Shown here piece after piece: positions 12,916-22,413 of a stretch of DNA of 64,000 nucleotides. The DNA lies in the NCBI RefSeq assembly GCF_021474425.1, contig NZ_JAKEIP010000003.1, forward strand, positions 60,493 through 124,492, in the 5' to 3' direction. Every line of letters starts with the position of its first letter. Position 1 is the stretch's first letter. The stretch is from Streptomyces muensis. GTDB taxonomy: Bacteria; Actinomycetota; Actinomycetes; Streptomycetales; Streptomycetaceae. Both the position numbers and the translations under genes were made by a program. The notes under the pieces were generated by a model, which was not told where the DNA came from, searched no databases, and saw only the letters and a program-made list of their open reading frames with translations.

Positions 12916-14043
12916 ATGACGAGCGAGGCCAAGGGCGGCCGCGGCGCCCAACTCAAGCACACCGGTCTACGGCACGGCTGGACGACCGGCGCCTGCGCGA
13001 CGGCGGCGACGACGGCCGCGTACACGGCGCTGCTGACCGGGGACTTTCCCGACCCGGTGCAGATCGCGCTGCCCAAGGGCCAGACGCCGTCCTTCGCCCT
13101 GGCGGCCGAGGAGCTGACGGACACGTACGCCATGGCAGGCATCGTGAAGGACGCGGGCGACGATCCGGACGTCACCCACGGCGCGCTGGTCCGGGCGACC
13201 GTGCGGCGGCTGCCCGCGGGGGCCGGGGTCGTCTTCAAGGCGGGCCCCGGCGTGGGGACGATCACCCGGCCCGGACTGCCGCTGCCCGTCGGTGAACCGG
13301 CCGTCAACCCCGTGCCCCGGCAGATGATGCGCGACCACGTCGCCCTGGTCGCGCGGCGGTACGGCGGCAGCGGTGACGTCGAGATCACCGTCTCCGTGGA
13401 CCACGGCGAGGAGATCGCCCGCTCCACCTGGAACCCTCGTCTGGGCATCCTCGGCGGCCTCTCCATCCTCGGCACCACGGGCATCGTGGTCCCCTACTCC
13501 TGCTCGGCGTGGATCGACTCCATCCGGCGCGGCGTGGACGTCGCGCGGGCGGCCGGGCGCACCCACGTGGCCGGCTGCACCGGCTCCACCTCGGAGAAGA
13601 CGGTCGTCGCCGCGTACGGCCTCCCCGAGGACGCCCTGCTCGACATGGGCGACTTCGCGGGCGCGGTCCTGAAGTACGTCCGCCGCCACCCCGTCGACCG
13701 CCTCACGATCTGCGGGGGCTTCGCCAAACTCTCCAAGCTGGCCGCCGGCCACCTCGACCTGCACTCCGCCCGCTCCCAGGTCGACAAGGGCTTCCTGGCC
13801 GACCTGGCCCGACACGGCGGCGCCGACGAGGCCCTGGCGACCGAGGTCGCGAACGCCAACACCGGCCTGGCCGCCCTCCAGTCGTGCGCGGCGGCCGGCG
13901 TCCCACTGGGCGACCTGGTGGCGCTCAGGGCCCGCGACGAGGCCCTGTCCGTACTGCGGGGCGCGCCCGTCGCGGTAGACGTGATCTGCATCGACCGCGC
14001 GGGCACGATAGTGGGCCGCAGCACGGTGAACGGACCTCACTGA
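12916..14043 (+). CDS. cbiD: CbiD, (cobalt-)precorrin-5B C1-methyltransferase
   Basis: A 375-residue protein with the CbiD opening HTGLRHGWTTGACATAA and the later SCSAWIDSIRRG and CTGSTSEK segments. CbiD is the C1-methylating enzyme best known from the anaerobic (early cobalt) pathway, where aerobic organisms usually carry CobF. Here it sits beside cobG and cobN, so the organism appears to use CbiD inside an otherwise aerobic-type route. ATG 12916 follows GAGTGAGGC. The gene ends just before a short hairpin and a repeat-like stretch. Confidence 0.94.
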   Translation: MTSEAKGGRGAQLKHTGLRHGWTTGACATAATTAAYTALLTGDFPDPVQIALPKGQTPSFALAAEELTDTYAMAGIVKDAGDDPDVTHGALVRATVRRLPAGAGVVFKAGPGVGTITRPGLPLPVGEPAVNPVPRQMMRDHVALVARRYGGSGDVEITVSVDHGEEIARSTWNPRLGILGGLSILGTTGIVVPYSCSAWIDSIRRGVDVARAAGRTHVAGCTGSTSEKTVVAAYGLPEDALLDMGDFAGAVLKYVRRHPVDRLTICGGFAKLSKLAAGHLDLHSARSQVDKGFLADLARHGGADEALATEVANANTGLAALQSCAAAGVPLGDLVALRARDEALSVLRGAPVAVDVICIDRAGTIVGRSTVNGPH

Positions 14044-14064
14044 TCCCGGCGCCGGCCGCCGCAA

Positions 14065-14110
14065 CGCCCCTCAAAGGGGCGCGGGGAACTGCGCGACCAG
14101 CCACACGAGC
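14065..14110. terminator. Hairpin within a repeat-like intergenic sequence
   Basis: CGCCCC-TCAAA-GGGGCG (14065-14081) forms a 6-bp stem with a 5-base loop between the convergent cbiD and cobM stops. The bases that follow, GCGGGGAACTGCGCGACCAG (14081-14100), match from memory a short sequence scattered through intergenic regions of many Streptomyces genomes, often after genes. It probably acts as a terminator. The repeat status needs a genome count. Confidence 0.6.
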
Positions 14111-14154
14111 CCGCACACGAAAGACAACACATCGCGGCACTTCCAGCGGGCCAC

Positions 14155-14904
14155 CTAGCAAACGTGCCGCTCCCGCTCCGGCGAGTACAAGTGGCTGTCC
14201 CGGAACTGCTCCGCCCCCAGCGTCCGCCCAACCATGATCACAGCCGTGCGCAGCACACCGGCCTCCTTCACCTGCCCGGCGATCTCATCGAGCGTGCCTC
14301 GGATGATCACCTCGTCGGGACGCGAGGCGTAGGCGACCACGGCGGCGGGGCAGTCGGCACCGTAGTGCGGAAGGAGCTCCTCCACCACCCGGTCCACATA
14401 CCTGGCGGCGAGGTGGAGCACGATGAGCGCCCCGCTGCGGCCGAGGGTGGCGAGGTCCTCGCCGTCGGGCATGGCGGTGGCGCGGTGGGCGATACGGGTG
14501 AGGATGACCGTCTGACCGACCGTCGGCACGGTCAGTTCCCGCTTCAGAGAGGCCGCCGCGGCTGCGAAGGCGGGCACGCCGGGGACGACCTCGTACGGCA
14601 CTCCAGCCGCGTCCAGCCGCCGCATCTGCTCGGCGACCGCGCTGAACACGGACGGGTCGCCCGAGTGCAGCCGCGCCACGTCGTGCCCCGCTTCATGGGC
14701 CTGGACCAACTCGGCGGTGATCTCGTCGAGGTTGAGCTCCGCGGTGTCCACCAGCCGTGCGTCCGGCGGGCATTCGGCGAGCAGCTCGCGGGGCACCAGG
14801 CTGCCCGCGTACAGGCAGACCTGGCAGGCGGCGAGCGTACGGGCGCCACGCACCGTGATCAGGTCGGCGGCACCGGGGCCGGCACCGATGAAGTACACGG
14901 TCAT
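14155..14904 (-). CDS. cobM: Precorrin-4 C11-methyltransferase CobM
   Basis: A 249-residue SAM-dependent tetrapyrrole methylase. VYFIGAGPGAADLITVRGA opens the protein, and CLYAGSLVP, HSGDPSVF and VVPGVPAFAAAAA are the CobM/CbiF signatures; the enzyme adds the C11 methyl. ATG 14904 follows AGGAG and overlaps the cobL stop in an ATGA junction, so cobL and cobM form a translationally coupled pair. Confidence 0.95.
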   Translation of the reverse strand: MTVYFIGAGPGAADLITVRGARTLAACQVCLYAGSLVPRELLAECPPDARLVDTAELNLDEITAELVQAHEAGHDVARLHSGDPSVFSAVAEQMRRLDAAGVPYEVVPGVPAFAAAAASLKRELTVPTVGQTVILTRIAHRATAMPDGEDLATLGRSGALIVLHLAARYVDRVVEELLPHYGADCPAAVVAYASRPDEVIIRGTLDEIAGQVKEAGVLRTAVIMVGRTLGAEQFRDSHLYSPERERHVC

Positions 14905-16175
14905 CTGTCTGCTCCTGGAAGGGGGTCGAGGGTTCGCTGCTCTTTGCGCACGGCCCACTGGGTCACCGGCATCGCCTGACGCCAGCCGGTGAAGCCGCCC
15001 ACGGGAACGGCGTGTGCCACGGCGAGCCGCACCAGCTCGCCACCGTGGCGCCGGTGGGCGTCGGCGAGCAGCGCCTCCGACTCCAGCGTCACGGTGTTGG
15101 CGACGAGGCGTCCGCCCGTGGGCAGCGCCTCCCAGCAGGCGTCGAGGAGGCCGGGCGCGGTGAGTCCCCCGCCGATGAACACCGCGTCCGGCGTGGGCAG
15201 TTCGGCCAGGACGGCGGGCGCGGCGCCGGTGAGGACGCGCAGCCCGGGCACGCCGAGCCGGTCGGCGTTGTGGGTGATGCGCTCGGCGCGCACCGGGTCG
15301 CGTTCGACGGTGACCGCACGGCACGAGGGGTGTGTGCGCATCCACTCGATCGCGATCGACCCGGACCCGCCGCCGACGTCCCACAGCAGCTCACCGGGCG
15401 CGGGCGCGAGCACGCCCAGCGTGGCGGCGCGGATGTGGCGTTTGGTGAGCTGCCCGTCGTGCTCGTAGGCGGTGTCGGGCAGTCCGGGTACGGCGCCGAG
15501 ACGGGGTGCGTCGGGGGCGCGGTGGCATTCGACGGCGACGATGTTGAGCGGGTCGCCGGGCTCGTCGTGCCAGTCGTCGGCGGTGGTCGAGGCGGTCGTA
15601 CGTTCCTTCTCGCCGCCGAGTTGTTCCAGTACCCGCATCCGGCTGGGTCCGTAACCGCGGTCCCGGAGCAGGGCGGCGACCTCGGCGGGGGTGCCGGCGT
15701 CGGCGCTGAGCACCAGGAGCCGTCGGCCCTCGTGCAGAGCCGCTGCGAGGCGGGCGGCGGGCCGGCCGACCAGCGTGACGACCTCGACGGCCTCCAGCGG
15801 CCAGCCGAGGCGGGCGCAGGCGTGGGAGACGGAGGAGGGGTGCGGCAGGACGTGCACGGCTCCGGCGCCGAGGACCTCGGTGAGGGCGCGTCCGATGCCG
15901 TAGAACATGGGGTCTCCGCTGGCCAGTACGGCGACGCGGCGGCCGACGTGGGCGGCGAGGAGGCCGGGGATCGCGGGCCGCAGCGGTGAGGGCCAGGTGA
16001 TGCGCTGCGCGGCGCACTCGGGCGGCAGCAGGTCCAGTTGACGCGGGGCGCCGATGACGACCTCGGCGTCCAGCAAGGCGGTGCGGGAGCCGTCCGGGAC
16101 GCCTTCCCAGCCGTCGGCACCGATCCCGACGACGGTCACGGCGGCGGGCGGCGGGGCGGGGCGTGCGGGGGTCAC
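14901..16175 (-). CDS. cobL: Precorrin-6Y C5,15-methyltransferase (decarboxylating) CobL
   Basis: A 424-residue fusion of a CbiE-like methylase domain (about 10-215, opening [11 protein letters not shown], with [10 protein letters not shown]) and a CbiT-like SAM methyltransferase domain (about 225-400, with [16 protein letters not shown]). It methylates C5 and C15 and decarboxylates the C12 acetate chain. The start GTG 16175 has GAGG about 10 bases upstream; GTG codons further in are possible but would cut conserved residues. Divergent from the TsaD-like gene across 145 bases. Confidence 0.94.
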   Translation of the reverse strand: MTPARPAPPPAAVTVVGIGADGWEGVPDGSRTALLDAEVVIGAPRQLDLLPPECAAQRITWPSPLRPAIPGLLAAHVGRRVAVLASGDPMFYGIGRALTEVLGAGAVHVLPHPSSVSHACARLGWPLEAVEVVTLVGRPAARLAAALHEGRRLLVLSADAGTPAEVAALLRDRGYGPSRMRVLEQLGGEKERTTASTTADDWHDEPGDPLNIVAVECHRAPDAPRLGAVPGLPDTAYEHDGQLTKRHIRAATLGVLAPAPGELLWDVGGGSGSIAIEWMRTHPSCRAVTVERDPVRAERITHNADRLGVPGLRVLTGAAPAVLAELPTPDAVFIGGGLTAPGLLDACWEALPTGGRLVANTVTLESEALLADAHRRHGGELVRLAVAHAVPVGGFTGWRQAMPVTQWAVRKEQRTLDPLPGADR

Positions 16176-16273
16176 TGCGCGGTACCTCGGGGTTCGGAAA
16201 GGGCAACGGAGAGGCACTCTACGGGGCGGTGGCCTGCGTGTCCTTAGTCGGGTACGCATTCAAGGCGATCTTA

Positions 16274-16290
16274 TTGCAGAATACTTGCAG
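16274..16290 (+). promoter_or_regulatory. Nur-like box upstream of the TsaD paralog
   Basis: TTGCAG-AATAC-TTGCAG (16274-16290) has the same half-site spacing as the box at 12072 and also matches TTGCAA-N5-TTGCAA at 10 of 12 positions. It lies 30 bases before ATG 16321, in an A/T-rich stretch that stands out from the surrounding GC-rich sequence and probably holds the promoter. It is a direct rather than a perfect inverted repeat, so it is weaker evidence than the permease site. Confidence 0.45.
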
Positions 16291-16320
16291 TTACTTTTTC
16301 TCCGCAGAAAGAGTGTGCAT

Positions 16321-17388
16321 ATGGCTTCTCCGATCGTGCTCGGCATCGAGTCGTCCTGCGACGAGACCGGTGCCGGGTTGGTCCGGGGTGGGCGGCTGTT
16401 GGGGCATGCGGTGGCGTCGAGCATGGAGGAATACGCCCGTTTCGGCGGGGTGGTGCCCGAGATCGCCTCACGGGCTCATCTGCACGCCCTGCGCCCGGTG
16501 GTCCGGCAGGCGCTGGCCGAGGCCGGCCTGACACTGTCCGACATCGGCGCCGTAGCCGTCACCACCGGCCCGGGTCTGTCGGGCGCGCTCCAGGTGGGCC
16601 TGGCCGGGGCGAAGGGCCTCGCCTACGCGCTGGACGTGCCGCTGTACGGCGTCCACCACCTGGCCGGCCATGTCGCCGCCGACACCCTGGAACACGGACC
16701 GTTGCCCGACCCCTGCATGGTGCTGATCGTCTCCGGCGGCCACACCTCCCTCCTCCTCGTCCGCGATCTGGCCCGCGATCGGATCGTCCATCTCGGCGAC
16801 ACCCTCGACGACGCGGCCGGGGAGTGCTTCGACAAGGTGGCGCGGGTCTTCGGACTGCCGTATCCCGGCGGCCCCGCCATCGACCGGGCAGCGCGCGCCG
16901 GGGATCCGCGCGCCGTCCCCTTCCCGCGCCCGCTCACCGGCCCGCGCGACGAGCCGTACGCCTTCTCCTTCTCGGGCCTGAAGACGGCCGCCGCCCGCTG
17001 GGCCGAGGGCCATGCGCACGGGCGGCTGCCGGTGGCCGACGGCGCGGCCTCTCTGCAGGAGGCGGTCGCCGACGTGCTGACCCGCAAGGCGGTCGCGGCC
17101 TGTGCCGAGTACGGCGTGCAGACGCTGGTGGTGGTCGGCGGAGTCGCCGCGAACTCGCGCGTGCGATCACTGGCCGAGGAGCGCTGCCGGGCGGCCAGGA
17201 TCGAACTGCGGGTGCCGCCGCTGCGGCTGTGCACGGACAACGGCGCGATGATCGCCGCCGTGGGCGACCTCCTCGTACGGGCCGGAGCCGAACCCGCCCC
17301 GCTGGACGTGTCGACCGACCCGTCGGCACCCCTGGAGTACGCGGCCCTCCACCCGGTCGCGGCCGGGGCGAAGGCGGTGGCGGCCTGA
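16321..17388 (+). CDS. TsaD/Kae1/Gcp-family protein, probable paralog outside the usual tsa locus
   Basis: A 355-residue ASKHA-fold ATPase homologous to TsaD, the subunit that transfers the threonylcarbamoyl group to A37 of tRNAs. Visible marks: [12 protein letters not shown] near the N-terminus, the metal-binding HHLAGH (HxxxH type) near residues 114-119, IVSGGHTSL, and CTDNGAM with the third metal ligand near 305. ATG 16321 follows AGAAAGAG. The usual partners tsaB, tsaE and rimI are absent; neighbours are cobL and a DUF6194 gene. Streptomyces normally carry tsaD elsewhere with those partners, so this is probably a second copy. Key residues look intact, so it may be active. Confidence 0.85.
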   Translation: MASPIVLGIESSCDETGAGLVRGGRLLGHAVASSMEEYARFGGVVPEIASRAHLHALRPVVRQALAEAGLTLSDIGAVAVTTGPGLSGALQVGLAGAKGLAYALDVPLYGVHHLAGHVAADTLEHGPLPDPCMVLIVSGGHTSLLLVRDLARDRIVHLGDTLDDAAGECFDKVARVFGLPYPGGPAIDRAARAGDPRAVPFPRPLTGPRDEPYAFSFSGLKTAAARWAEGHAHGRLPVADGAASLQEAVADVLTRKAVAACAEYGVQTLVVVGGVAANSRVRSLAEERCRAARIELRVPPLRLCTDNGAMIAAVGDLLVRAGAEPAPLDVSTDPSAPLEYAALHPVAAGAKAVAA

Positions 17389-17395
17389 CGCCTGC

Positions 17396-17869
17396 CTACG
17401 CCGGATCCTCCTGGGAGGCCCGTCGCTCGTGGCGTGTGCGGGCCAAGTGCCAGGCCCCGCACAGCAGTTCACGGACGGCGGCGTCCGTGCCCGGGCCCGG
17501 GTTGACCACTGCCAGCCAGCCGGCGGTCCCGTAGACGGGGTGCGCCATCACGGTGTCGGTGGCGCTGAGGTCGGCCTCGCCGGTGCCGGGTTCGCGCGGT
17601 GCGCGGCCGGTCCACCTGGTGAACTCCTCCTTCCCGGCGGCGATGTTCACACGGAAGGTGTCCGCGCGGTCCAGACGTGATGCCTCGTCGCCGGGGTAGT
17701 TCTTGGTCACGATCGTCACGAACGGTTGGGTCGTCGTCGGGACGACGCCATCGGGTGCGTAGTAGAAGAACGTGTCGCCCCAGCTGATCTCGGGCGAGCC
17801 GTCGCCGGGTGCGGGCCTGAGGGTCAGGACGCCGTCGAGGGCGTCGACATAGCCGATGATCTCGTCCAT
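17396..17869 (-). CDS. DUF6194 family protein
   Basis: A 157-residue soluble protein of the small DUF6194 family common in Streptomyces. Conserved stretches are PEISWGDTFFYY, FVTIVTKNYPGDEASRLDR and VMAHPVYGTAGWLAVVNPG. The pattern suggests a compact alpha/beta fold. No catalytic role is known to me. Two ATGs, 17875 and 17869, are possible; GGAG is better spaced from 17869. It converges on the TsaD-like gene with a 7-base gap and is divergent from the MerR gene. Confidence 0.75.
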   Translation of the reverse strand: MDEIIGYVDALDGVLTLRPAPGDGSPEISWGDTFFYYAPDGVVPTTTQPFVTIVTKNYPGDEASRLDRADTFRVNIAAGKEEFTRWTGRAPREPGTGEADLSATDTVMAHPVYGTAGWLAVVNPGPGTDAAVRELLCGAWHLARTRHERRASQEDPA

Positions 17870-17938
17870 GGTCATGTGCTCCAGCGTTGCATTGCAGTGC
17901 TTGTGGAGACTTGGAACACTCAAGGGAAGGGTTTCTGG

Positions 17939-18664
17939 TTGAGAAGTCTCAAATCAGGTGATCTGCGTACCGGTGACGTCGCACGGCACGTCGGGTGCTC
18001 CGTGCAGCAGGTGCGCAATCTCGAACGCGATGGTGTGCTGCCGCCGGCGACGCGCACGGCCAAGGGCTACCGGATCTACGGGGAGACACATCTGCGGTCC
18101 GCACTGGCCTACCGCGCGCTGGCGGCGGGCACGGGTCCGACCGAGGCCAAGAAGATCGTTCGGGCCGTCCACCGGTCCCCGCTCCCGGAGGTCCTCGCCC
18201 TGCTCGACGCGGCGCACGCCCGGCTCGACGCGGAGCGCACGGATCTGAGAGAGGCCAAGGAGGCCGCACGGGAGATCTCCGACGAGCCGATCGACGACGT
18301 ACGGGCGTCGGACTCGATGGGCGTCTCCGAACTCGCCGCCGCGCTCGGCGTCCGCCCTTCGACCTTGCGGCACTGGGACGCGGAGGGTGTCGTCGTCGCG
18401 GATCGCGACCCCGCGCGCGGGACGCGCCGGTACACACCGGTCCAGGTGCGTGACGCGCGGATCGTGCACCAACTGCGCAGGGCCGGTTACCGCATCGCGC
18501 CTCTGCGGGCCCTCATGCCGGAGCTGCGCCGCGCGCGCCGTACCGAGGATCTCGACGCCGCGCTGGCCGCCAGGGACGCCGACATCACGGCTCGGTCCCT
18601 GGCCCTGCTCGACGGGGCCGCAGCGCTGAGCGCGCTGCTGTCGCCGGGCGGCCGAGGGACCTGA
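17939..18664 (+). CDS. MerR-family regulator with two DNA-binding domains
   Basis: A 241-residue protein containing two separate MerR-type winged helix-turn-helix modules. The first is at about 8-70 ([20 protein letters not shown]). The second is at about 120-190 ([20 protein letters not shown], then [16 protein letters not shown]). Normal MerR proteins have one such module and a C-terminal effector domain. Here a short helical linker joins two readers, so a single chain could bind a dyad or two half-sites. The start is TTG 17939, preceded by GGAAGG; GTG 17897 and 17903 are open but lack such a site. CTTG-N7-CAAG at 17910-17924 in the divergent gap could be its operator. Confidence 0.8.
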   Translation: MRSLKSGDLRTGDVARHVGCSVQQVRNLERDGVLPPATRTAKGYRIYGETHLRSALAYRALAAGTGPTEAKKIVRAVHRSPLPEVLALLDAAHARLDAERTDLREAKEAAREISDEPIDDVRASDSMGVSELAAALGVRPSTLRHWDAEGVVVADRDPARGTRRYTPVQVRDARIVHQLRRAGYRIAPLRALMPELRRARRTEDLDAALAARDADITARSLALLDGAAALSALLSPGGRGT

Positions 18665-18725
18665 ACGCGAGGAGCGAAGCCGCAGGTCAGGGGCGTTGTC
18701 AGTGGTGGCGGGCAGGATGGTCGGC

Positions 18726-20831
18726 ATGACAACACCAGTTGCGCAGATCGTGGACGCCGCCGGCTACGCGCAGGCGGTCGAGGACGTCGTACAGGCCGCT
18801 GCCGCCTACTACACGGACGGCACTTCCCCACTGGACGACGACGCCTACGACCGGTTGGTGAGAGAGATCTCCGCGTGGGAGGCCGACCATCCCGACGAGG
18901 TGCTGCCCGGCTCGCCGACGGGGAAGGTCGCCGGTGGCGCCGTCGAGGGCGACGTGCCGCACACGGTCGCGATGCTGAGCCTGGACAACGTGTTCTCGCC
19001 CGAGCAGTTCACGGCCTGGACGGCCTCGCTGGCCCGCCGCATCGGACACGAGGCAGAGCGCTTCAGCGTCGAGCCGAAACTCGACGGTCTGGCCATCGCG
19101 GCCCGCTACACGCGCGGACGGCTGACGCGGCTGATCACCCGGGGTGACGGGACGGCCGGGGAGGACGTCTCGCACACCATGGGAACCATCGAGGGCCTGC
19201 CCGACACACTGGCCGAACCCGTCGACGTCGAGGTGCGCGGCGAAGTCCTCATGACGAACGCGCAGTTCGAGCACGCCAACGAGGTACGCACCGCGCACGG
19301 CGGCCAGCCCTTCGCCAACCCCCGCAACGCGGCCGCGGGCACCCTGCGGGCCAAGGACCGCGCCTACACGGTCCCGATGACGTTCTTCGGCTACGGCCTG
19401 CTGCCGCTGCCCGGAACCGACGACGCTCTGGCCGCACGGCTGGACGACCTCGCGCACAGTGAGCTCATGGCCTTCGCGGCCGAGCTGGGCGTGAACACCA
19501 CCGCCACCACCCCGGTGCCCGGCATCACCGCGACCGCCACCGCCGACGTGCTGGCCCGGGTGCAGGAGATCGCCGCGTTGCGCGCCGGACTGCCGTTCGG
19601 GATCGACGGCATCGTCATCAAGGCCGACCACTCAGCCGACCAGAAGGCCGCCGGGTCCGGATCGCGGGCCCCGCGCTGGGCCATCGCCTACAAGCTCCCC
19701 GCCGTGGAGAAGATCACCCGGCTGCTGGACGTCGAGTGGAACGTGGGCCGCACCGGCATCATCGCCCCTCGCGCCGTTCTGGAGCCGGTCGAGATCGACG
19801 GCTCCACCATCAGCTACGCCACACTCCACAACCCGGCCGACATCACCCGGCGTGACCTGCGGATGGGCGACCAGGTGATGGTGCACCGCGCCGGTGACGT
19901 GATCCCGCGCGTCGAGGCCCCGGTCGCGCATCTGCGCACCGGCGACGAGAAGCCGATCGTCTTCCCGCAAGAGTGCCCGCGCTGTGGTTCGGGCATCGAC
20001 ACCAGTCAGGAGCGCTGGCGGTGCGAGCAGGGCCGCAACTGCCACCTGGTCGCCTCGCTCTCCTACGCCGCGGGCCGCGACCAGCTCGACATCGAGGGCC
20101 TCGGCGCCACCCGCGTCGTGCAGCTGGTCGAGGCCTGCCTCGTCACCGACCTCTCCGACCTGTTCACCCTCACCCGCGACCAGCTCCTCGGCCTGGACCG
20201 GATGGGCGAGACCAGCACCGACAACCTGATCGCCGCCCTCGCCACGGCGAGGACCCGGCCGCTGTCGCGCGTGCTGTGCGCCCTGGGAGTGCGCGGCACG
20301 GGCCGCTCCATGTCCCGCCGTATAGCCCGGTACTTCGCGACGATGGACAACATCCGTGCCGCCGACGCCGACCAGTTGCAGCGGGTCGAGGGCATCGGCG
20401 CGGAGAAGGCGCCCTCGATCGTCGCCGAACTGGCCGAGCTCGCCCGGCTGATCGACAGGCTCGCCGCGGCCGGGGTGAACATGACCGAGCCGGGCGCCAC
20501 GTTCCCGCCCGTGGACGCCGCGGGCGGCACCGACACGGTCACCGGCGCCGACGACGTTGCCGACGGCACCCCGGCCGCCGGGCCGCTCGCCGGGATGACC
20601 GTCGTGGTCACCGGCGCCATGACCGGCCCGCTGGAGAAGCGCAGCCGCAACCAGGTGAACGAACTCGTCGAACGGGCCGGCGGCCGCTCCTCCTCCAGCG
20701 TCTCCAGGAAGACCAGCCTGGTGGTCGCCGGCGACGGGGCTGGATCCAAGCGCACCAAGGCCGAGGACCTCGGTATCCGCCTCGCCACGCCCGACGAGTT
20801 CGCTCTCCTCGTCGCCGACTTCCTGGACTGA
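18726..20831 (+). CDS. NAD-dependent DNA ligase, probably an accessory LigA
   Basis: A 701-residue protein with the full LigA layout. Domain Ia has DDDAYDRL (about 37-44). The adenylation domain has nucleophile K118 in VEPKLDG. An OB fold precedes a four-Cys zinc module (CPRC, then C and C at 12- and 5-residue spacing). Helix-hairpin-helix repeats and a BRCT domain (about 620-701) complete it. It seals nicks using NAD+. The sequence departs from the form I expect for the housekeeping Streptomyces ligase, and it sits alone without gatCAB-type neighbours, so it is likely a second copy. All key residues look intact. ATG 18726 is chosen; an upstream frame from 18696 lacks a ribosome site. Confidence 0.9.
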   Translation: MTTPVAQIVDAAGYAQAVEDVVQAAAAYYTDGTSPLDDDAYDRLVREISAWEADHPDEVLPGSPTGKVAGGAVEGDVPHTVAMLSLDNVFSPEQFTAWTASLARRIGHEAERFSVEPKLDGLAIAARYTRGRLTRLITRGDGTAGEDVSHTMGTIEGLPDTLAEPVDVEVRGEVLMTNAQFEHANEVRTAHGGQPFANPRNAAAGTLRAKDRAYTVPMTFFGYGLLPLPGTDDALAARLDDLAHSELMAFAAELGVNTTATTPVPGITATATADVLARVQEIAALRAGLPFGIDGIVIKADHSADQKAAGSGSRAPRWAIAYKLPAVEKITRLLDVEWNVGRTGIIAPRAVLEPVEIDGSTISYATLHNPADITRRDLRMGDQVMVHRAGDVIPRVEAPVAHLRTGDEKPIVFPQECPRCGSGIDTSQERWRCEQGRNCHLVASLSYAAGRDQLDIEGLGATRVVQLVEACLVTDLSDLFTLTRDQLLGLDRMGETSTDNLIAALATARTRPLSRVLCALGVRGTGRSMSRRIARYFATMDNIRAADADQLQRVEGIGAEKAPSIVAELAELARLIDRLAAAGVNMTEPGATFPPVDAAGGTDTVTGADDVADGTPAAGPLAGMTVVVTGAMTGPLEKRSRNQVNELVERAGGRSSSSVSRKTSLVVAGDGAGSKRTKAEDLGIRLATPDEFALLVADFLD

Positions 20832-21122
20832 TCAGCAGGTGCGGTTCACGTAGTGAGCGCCCTGGATCTTGTCCGCCGAGCCCAGCCAGGTCCTGCCCGG
20901 CCCGACACACCGCTCGTAGTCGGGCGCCTGGGCGACTCGCACCTGGATGACCACACGCGAGCCGTCGGACGTGCAGTGGTTGTAGTAGGCGTCGGAGCTG
21001 GTCTCGTAGAAGCCGCACGGGTCGGCCGCCGAGGGGCTCGCCTGGGCGGTCACCGCGCCGAGGGAGGTGAGCACGAGGGCGGCGGAACCGAGGGCACCGG
21101 TCACGATACGACGAAGACTCAA
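20832..21122 (-). CDS. Small secreted DUF6355-like protein
   Basis: A 96-residue protein with a clear signal peptide (RR near the N-terminus, hydrophobic core [14 protein letters not shown], cleavage near AQAS). The mature part of about 67 residues has four cysteines (CGFYE, NHC, ERC, final C), suggesting two disulfides. It resembles the DUF6355 family, whose database label mentions natural product biosynthesis; nothing here proves that. The start is TTG 21122 with AAGGAG upstream. Its stop is immediately next to the ligase stop on the other strand. Confidence 0.78.
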   Translation of the reverse strand: MSLRRIVTGALGSAALVLTSLGAVTAQASPSAADPCGFYETSSDAYYNHCTSDGSRVVIQVRVAQAPDYERCVGPGRTWLGSADKIQGAHYVNRTC

Positions 21123-21173
21123 GGGGGACTCCTTGGGGCAGGGAGGCAGCCGGTCTCGAAGGCCGTTCCCGAA

Positions 21174-21225
21174 GGTCGGCGTCGAAGGTCGGCCTCGACG
21201 GTTGGCCTCGACGGTTGGCCTGGAA
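21174..21225. repeat. Four tandem 13-bp imperfect repeats
   Basis: Four consecutive 13-base units of pattern GGTYGGCSTSGAM (21174, 21187, 21200, 21213) differ by one or two bases each. They lie about 50-100 bases upstream of the DUF6355-like gene start, so they could affect its expression. Confidence 0.7.
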
Positions 21226-21373
21226 GATCTGCTGCCTGCCGGTCAGTTGGATACCGGCACAAGGATCACCGTGCGGCCCGGCCTCGTTGATCGAACATCG
21301 CGACGTTCACCTGGCGAATCGTTCGGCCTGTCCTCGATCGGCTGATCTTGCCTCGTTTTGGAATCATGGCCAT

Positions 21374-21970
21374 ATGGATGGGAATGCGGGTTTCGGCGCT
21401 GCCGAGCCCGGCGATGCGCTCCACGTGGCGCCGACGGCCCGGACGGCAGTGGCGTGGCTGCCGCCGAGCGAGCTCTGGCCGGCCATCCAGCACATCCGCT
21501 GGGAGCATGATCCGCAGGTACGGCGGTGGCCGCCGCACGTGAACCTGCTGTTCGGTTTCGTACCGGAGGAGGAGTTCGCCCGGGCCGTGCCGCTGCTCTG
21601 CGCCGGGGCGGCGGCGGCCACGCCGTTCACGGCGCGGCTGGCCGGGGTGCGGTACTTCCGGCACCGGCACTACGCCACTGTCTGGCTCGATCCGGCCGCG
21701 GCAGGACCGGCCCCGTGGGCCCGTCTCCAGCGTGAGCTACAGCTGCGCTTCCCGCTCTGCCTGGGACGCGGTGCCCGCTTCACCCCGCATCTGTCCCTCG
21801 GCCGCACCCACGACCCGAAACACCTGGCAGCCGAGTGCGCCGCCCGACTCGGCACCCTGTCGGCCACTGTCGAGGAGGTGGTGCTGCTCTCCCGTCGCGG
21901 TGAGGAGCCCATGATGCCTCGGGCCGTGATCACGCTGGGCACGGGGGAGGTTCGCCGACCCGTGCGGTGA
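21374..21970 (+). CDS. 2'-5' RNA ligase / LigT-like phosphoesterase superfamily protein
   Basis: A 198-residue protein of the 2H phosphoesterase type. The two signature histidine motifs are HVNLLFGF (about 56-63) and HLSLGR (about 139-144), in the usual H-x-N/S/T-hydrophobic form. Such enzymes act on 2'-5' linkages or cyclic phosphates in RNA or small nucleotides. The start ATG 21374 has no strong ribosome site. It stands alone, and the substrate is unknown. Confidence 0.7.
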   Translation: MDGNAGFGAAEPGDALHVAPTARTAVAWLPPSELWPAIQHIRWEHDPQVRRWPPHVNLLFGFVPEEEFARAVPLLCAGAAAATPFTARLAGVRYFRHRHYATVWLDPAAAGPAPWARLQRELQLRFPLCLGRGARFTPHLSLGRTHDPKHLAAECAARLGTLSATVEEVVLLSRRGEEPMMPRAVITLGTGEVRRPVR

Positions 21971-21983
21971 GAGACGGAGGGAG

Positions 21984-22385
21984 TCACTCACCTCCCGGCT
22001 TCGCCGGGTACTGGTACTCCAGGAACGCCTCGATGCCGACCCGGCCGCCTTCGCCGCCCATGCCGGATTACTCGCGTCGTGCGCCGACGCGCAGGGCCAG
22101 GTGGAGGCCGTCGGTGAAGACGTGGCCGACGAGTCCCAGGGGTGTCGTTGGCACGGCATACAACCTCGTCCTCGTCCTCGTCCCCGTCCCCGGTTCCGTC
22201 CCCGCCGTCATCGTCATCGCCGAAGGCGAGGAGTCGGGGACCTCGGGGTACGGTCGCCGACGAGCACCTCGGCACCACGCTCCACCACGTCGGCGCCCGC
22301 GGAAGAAGACCTGGAAGCCCTCCATGACTGCCATCTCAAGGGCGCCGGCATTCACACCGCGATGCTCGGCATCGCCCGACTGCAC
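21984..22385 (-). pseudogene. Decayed minus-strand reading frame, function unknown
   Basis: Read on the minus strand, one frame runs from about 22385 through GLVGHVFTDGLHLALRVGARRE, is broken by a TAA at 22068-22070, then continues in the same frame through GIEAFLEYQYPAKPGGE to a stop at 21984. The broken frame looks like the C-terminal half of a real protein. Upstream, a low-complexity stretch of acidic and Arg codons near 22160-22220 suggests further decay. The family was not recognised. Confidence 0.4.
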
Positions 22386-22413
22386 AACCTGATCTCGCCG
22401 TCGCGGAAGATGC

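Noticed and set aside
17881..17900. A third Nur-like box before the MerR gene (TTGCAT...TTGCAG)
   Set aside because: The half-sites do not have the 5-base spacer and symmetry seen at 12072 and 16274.
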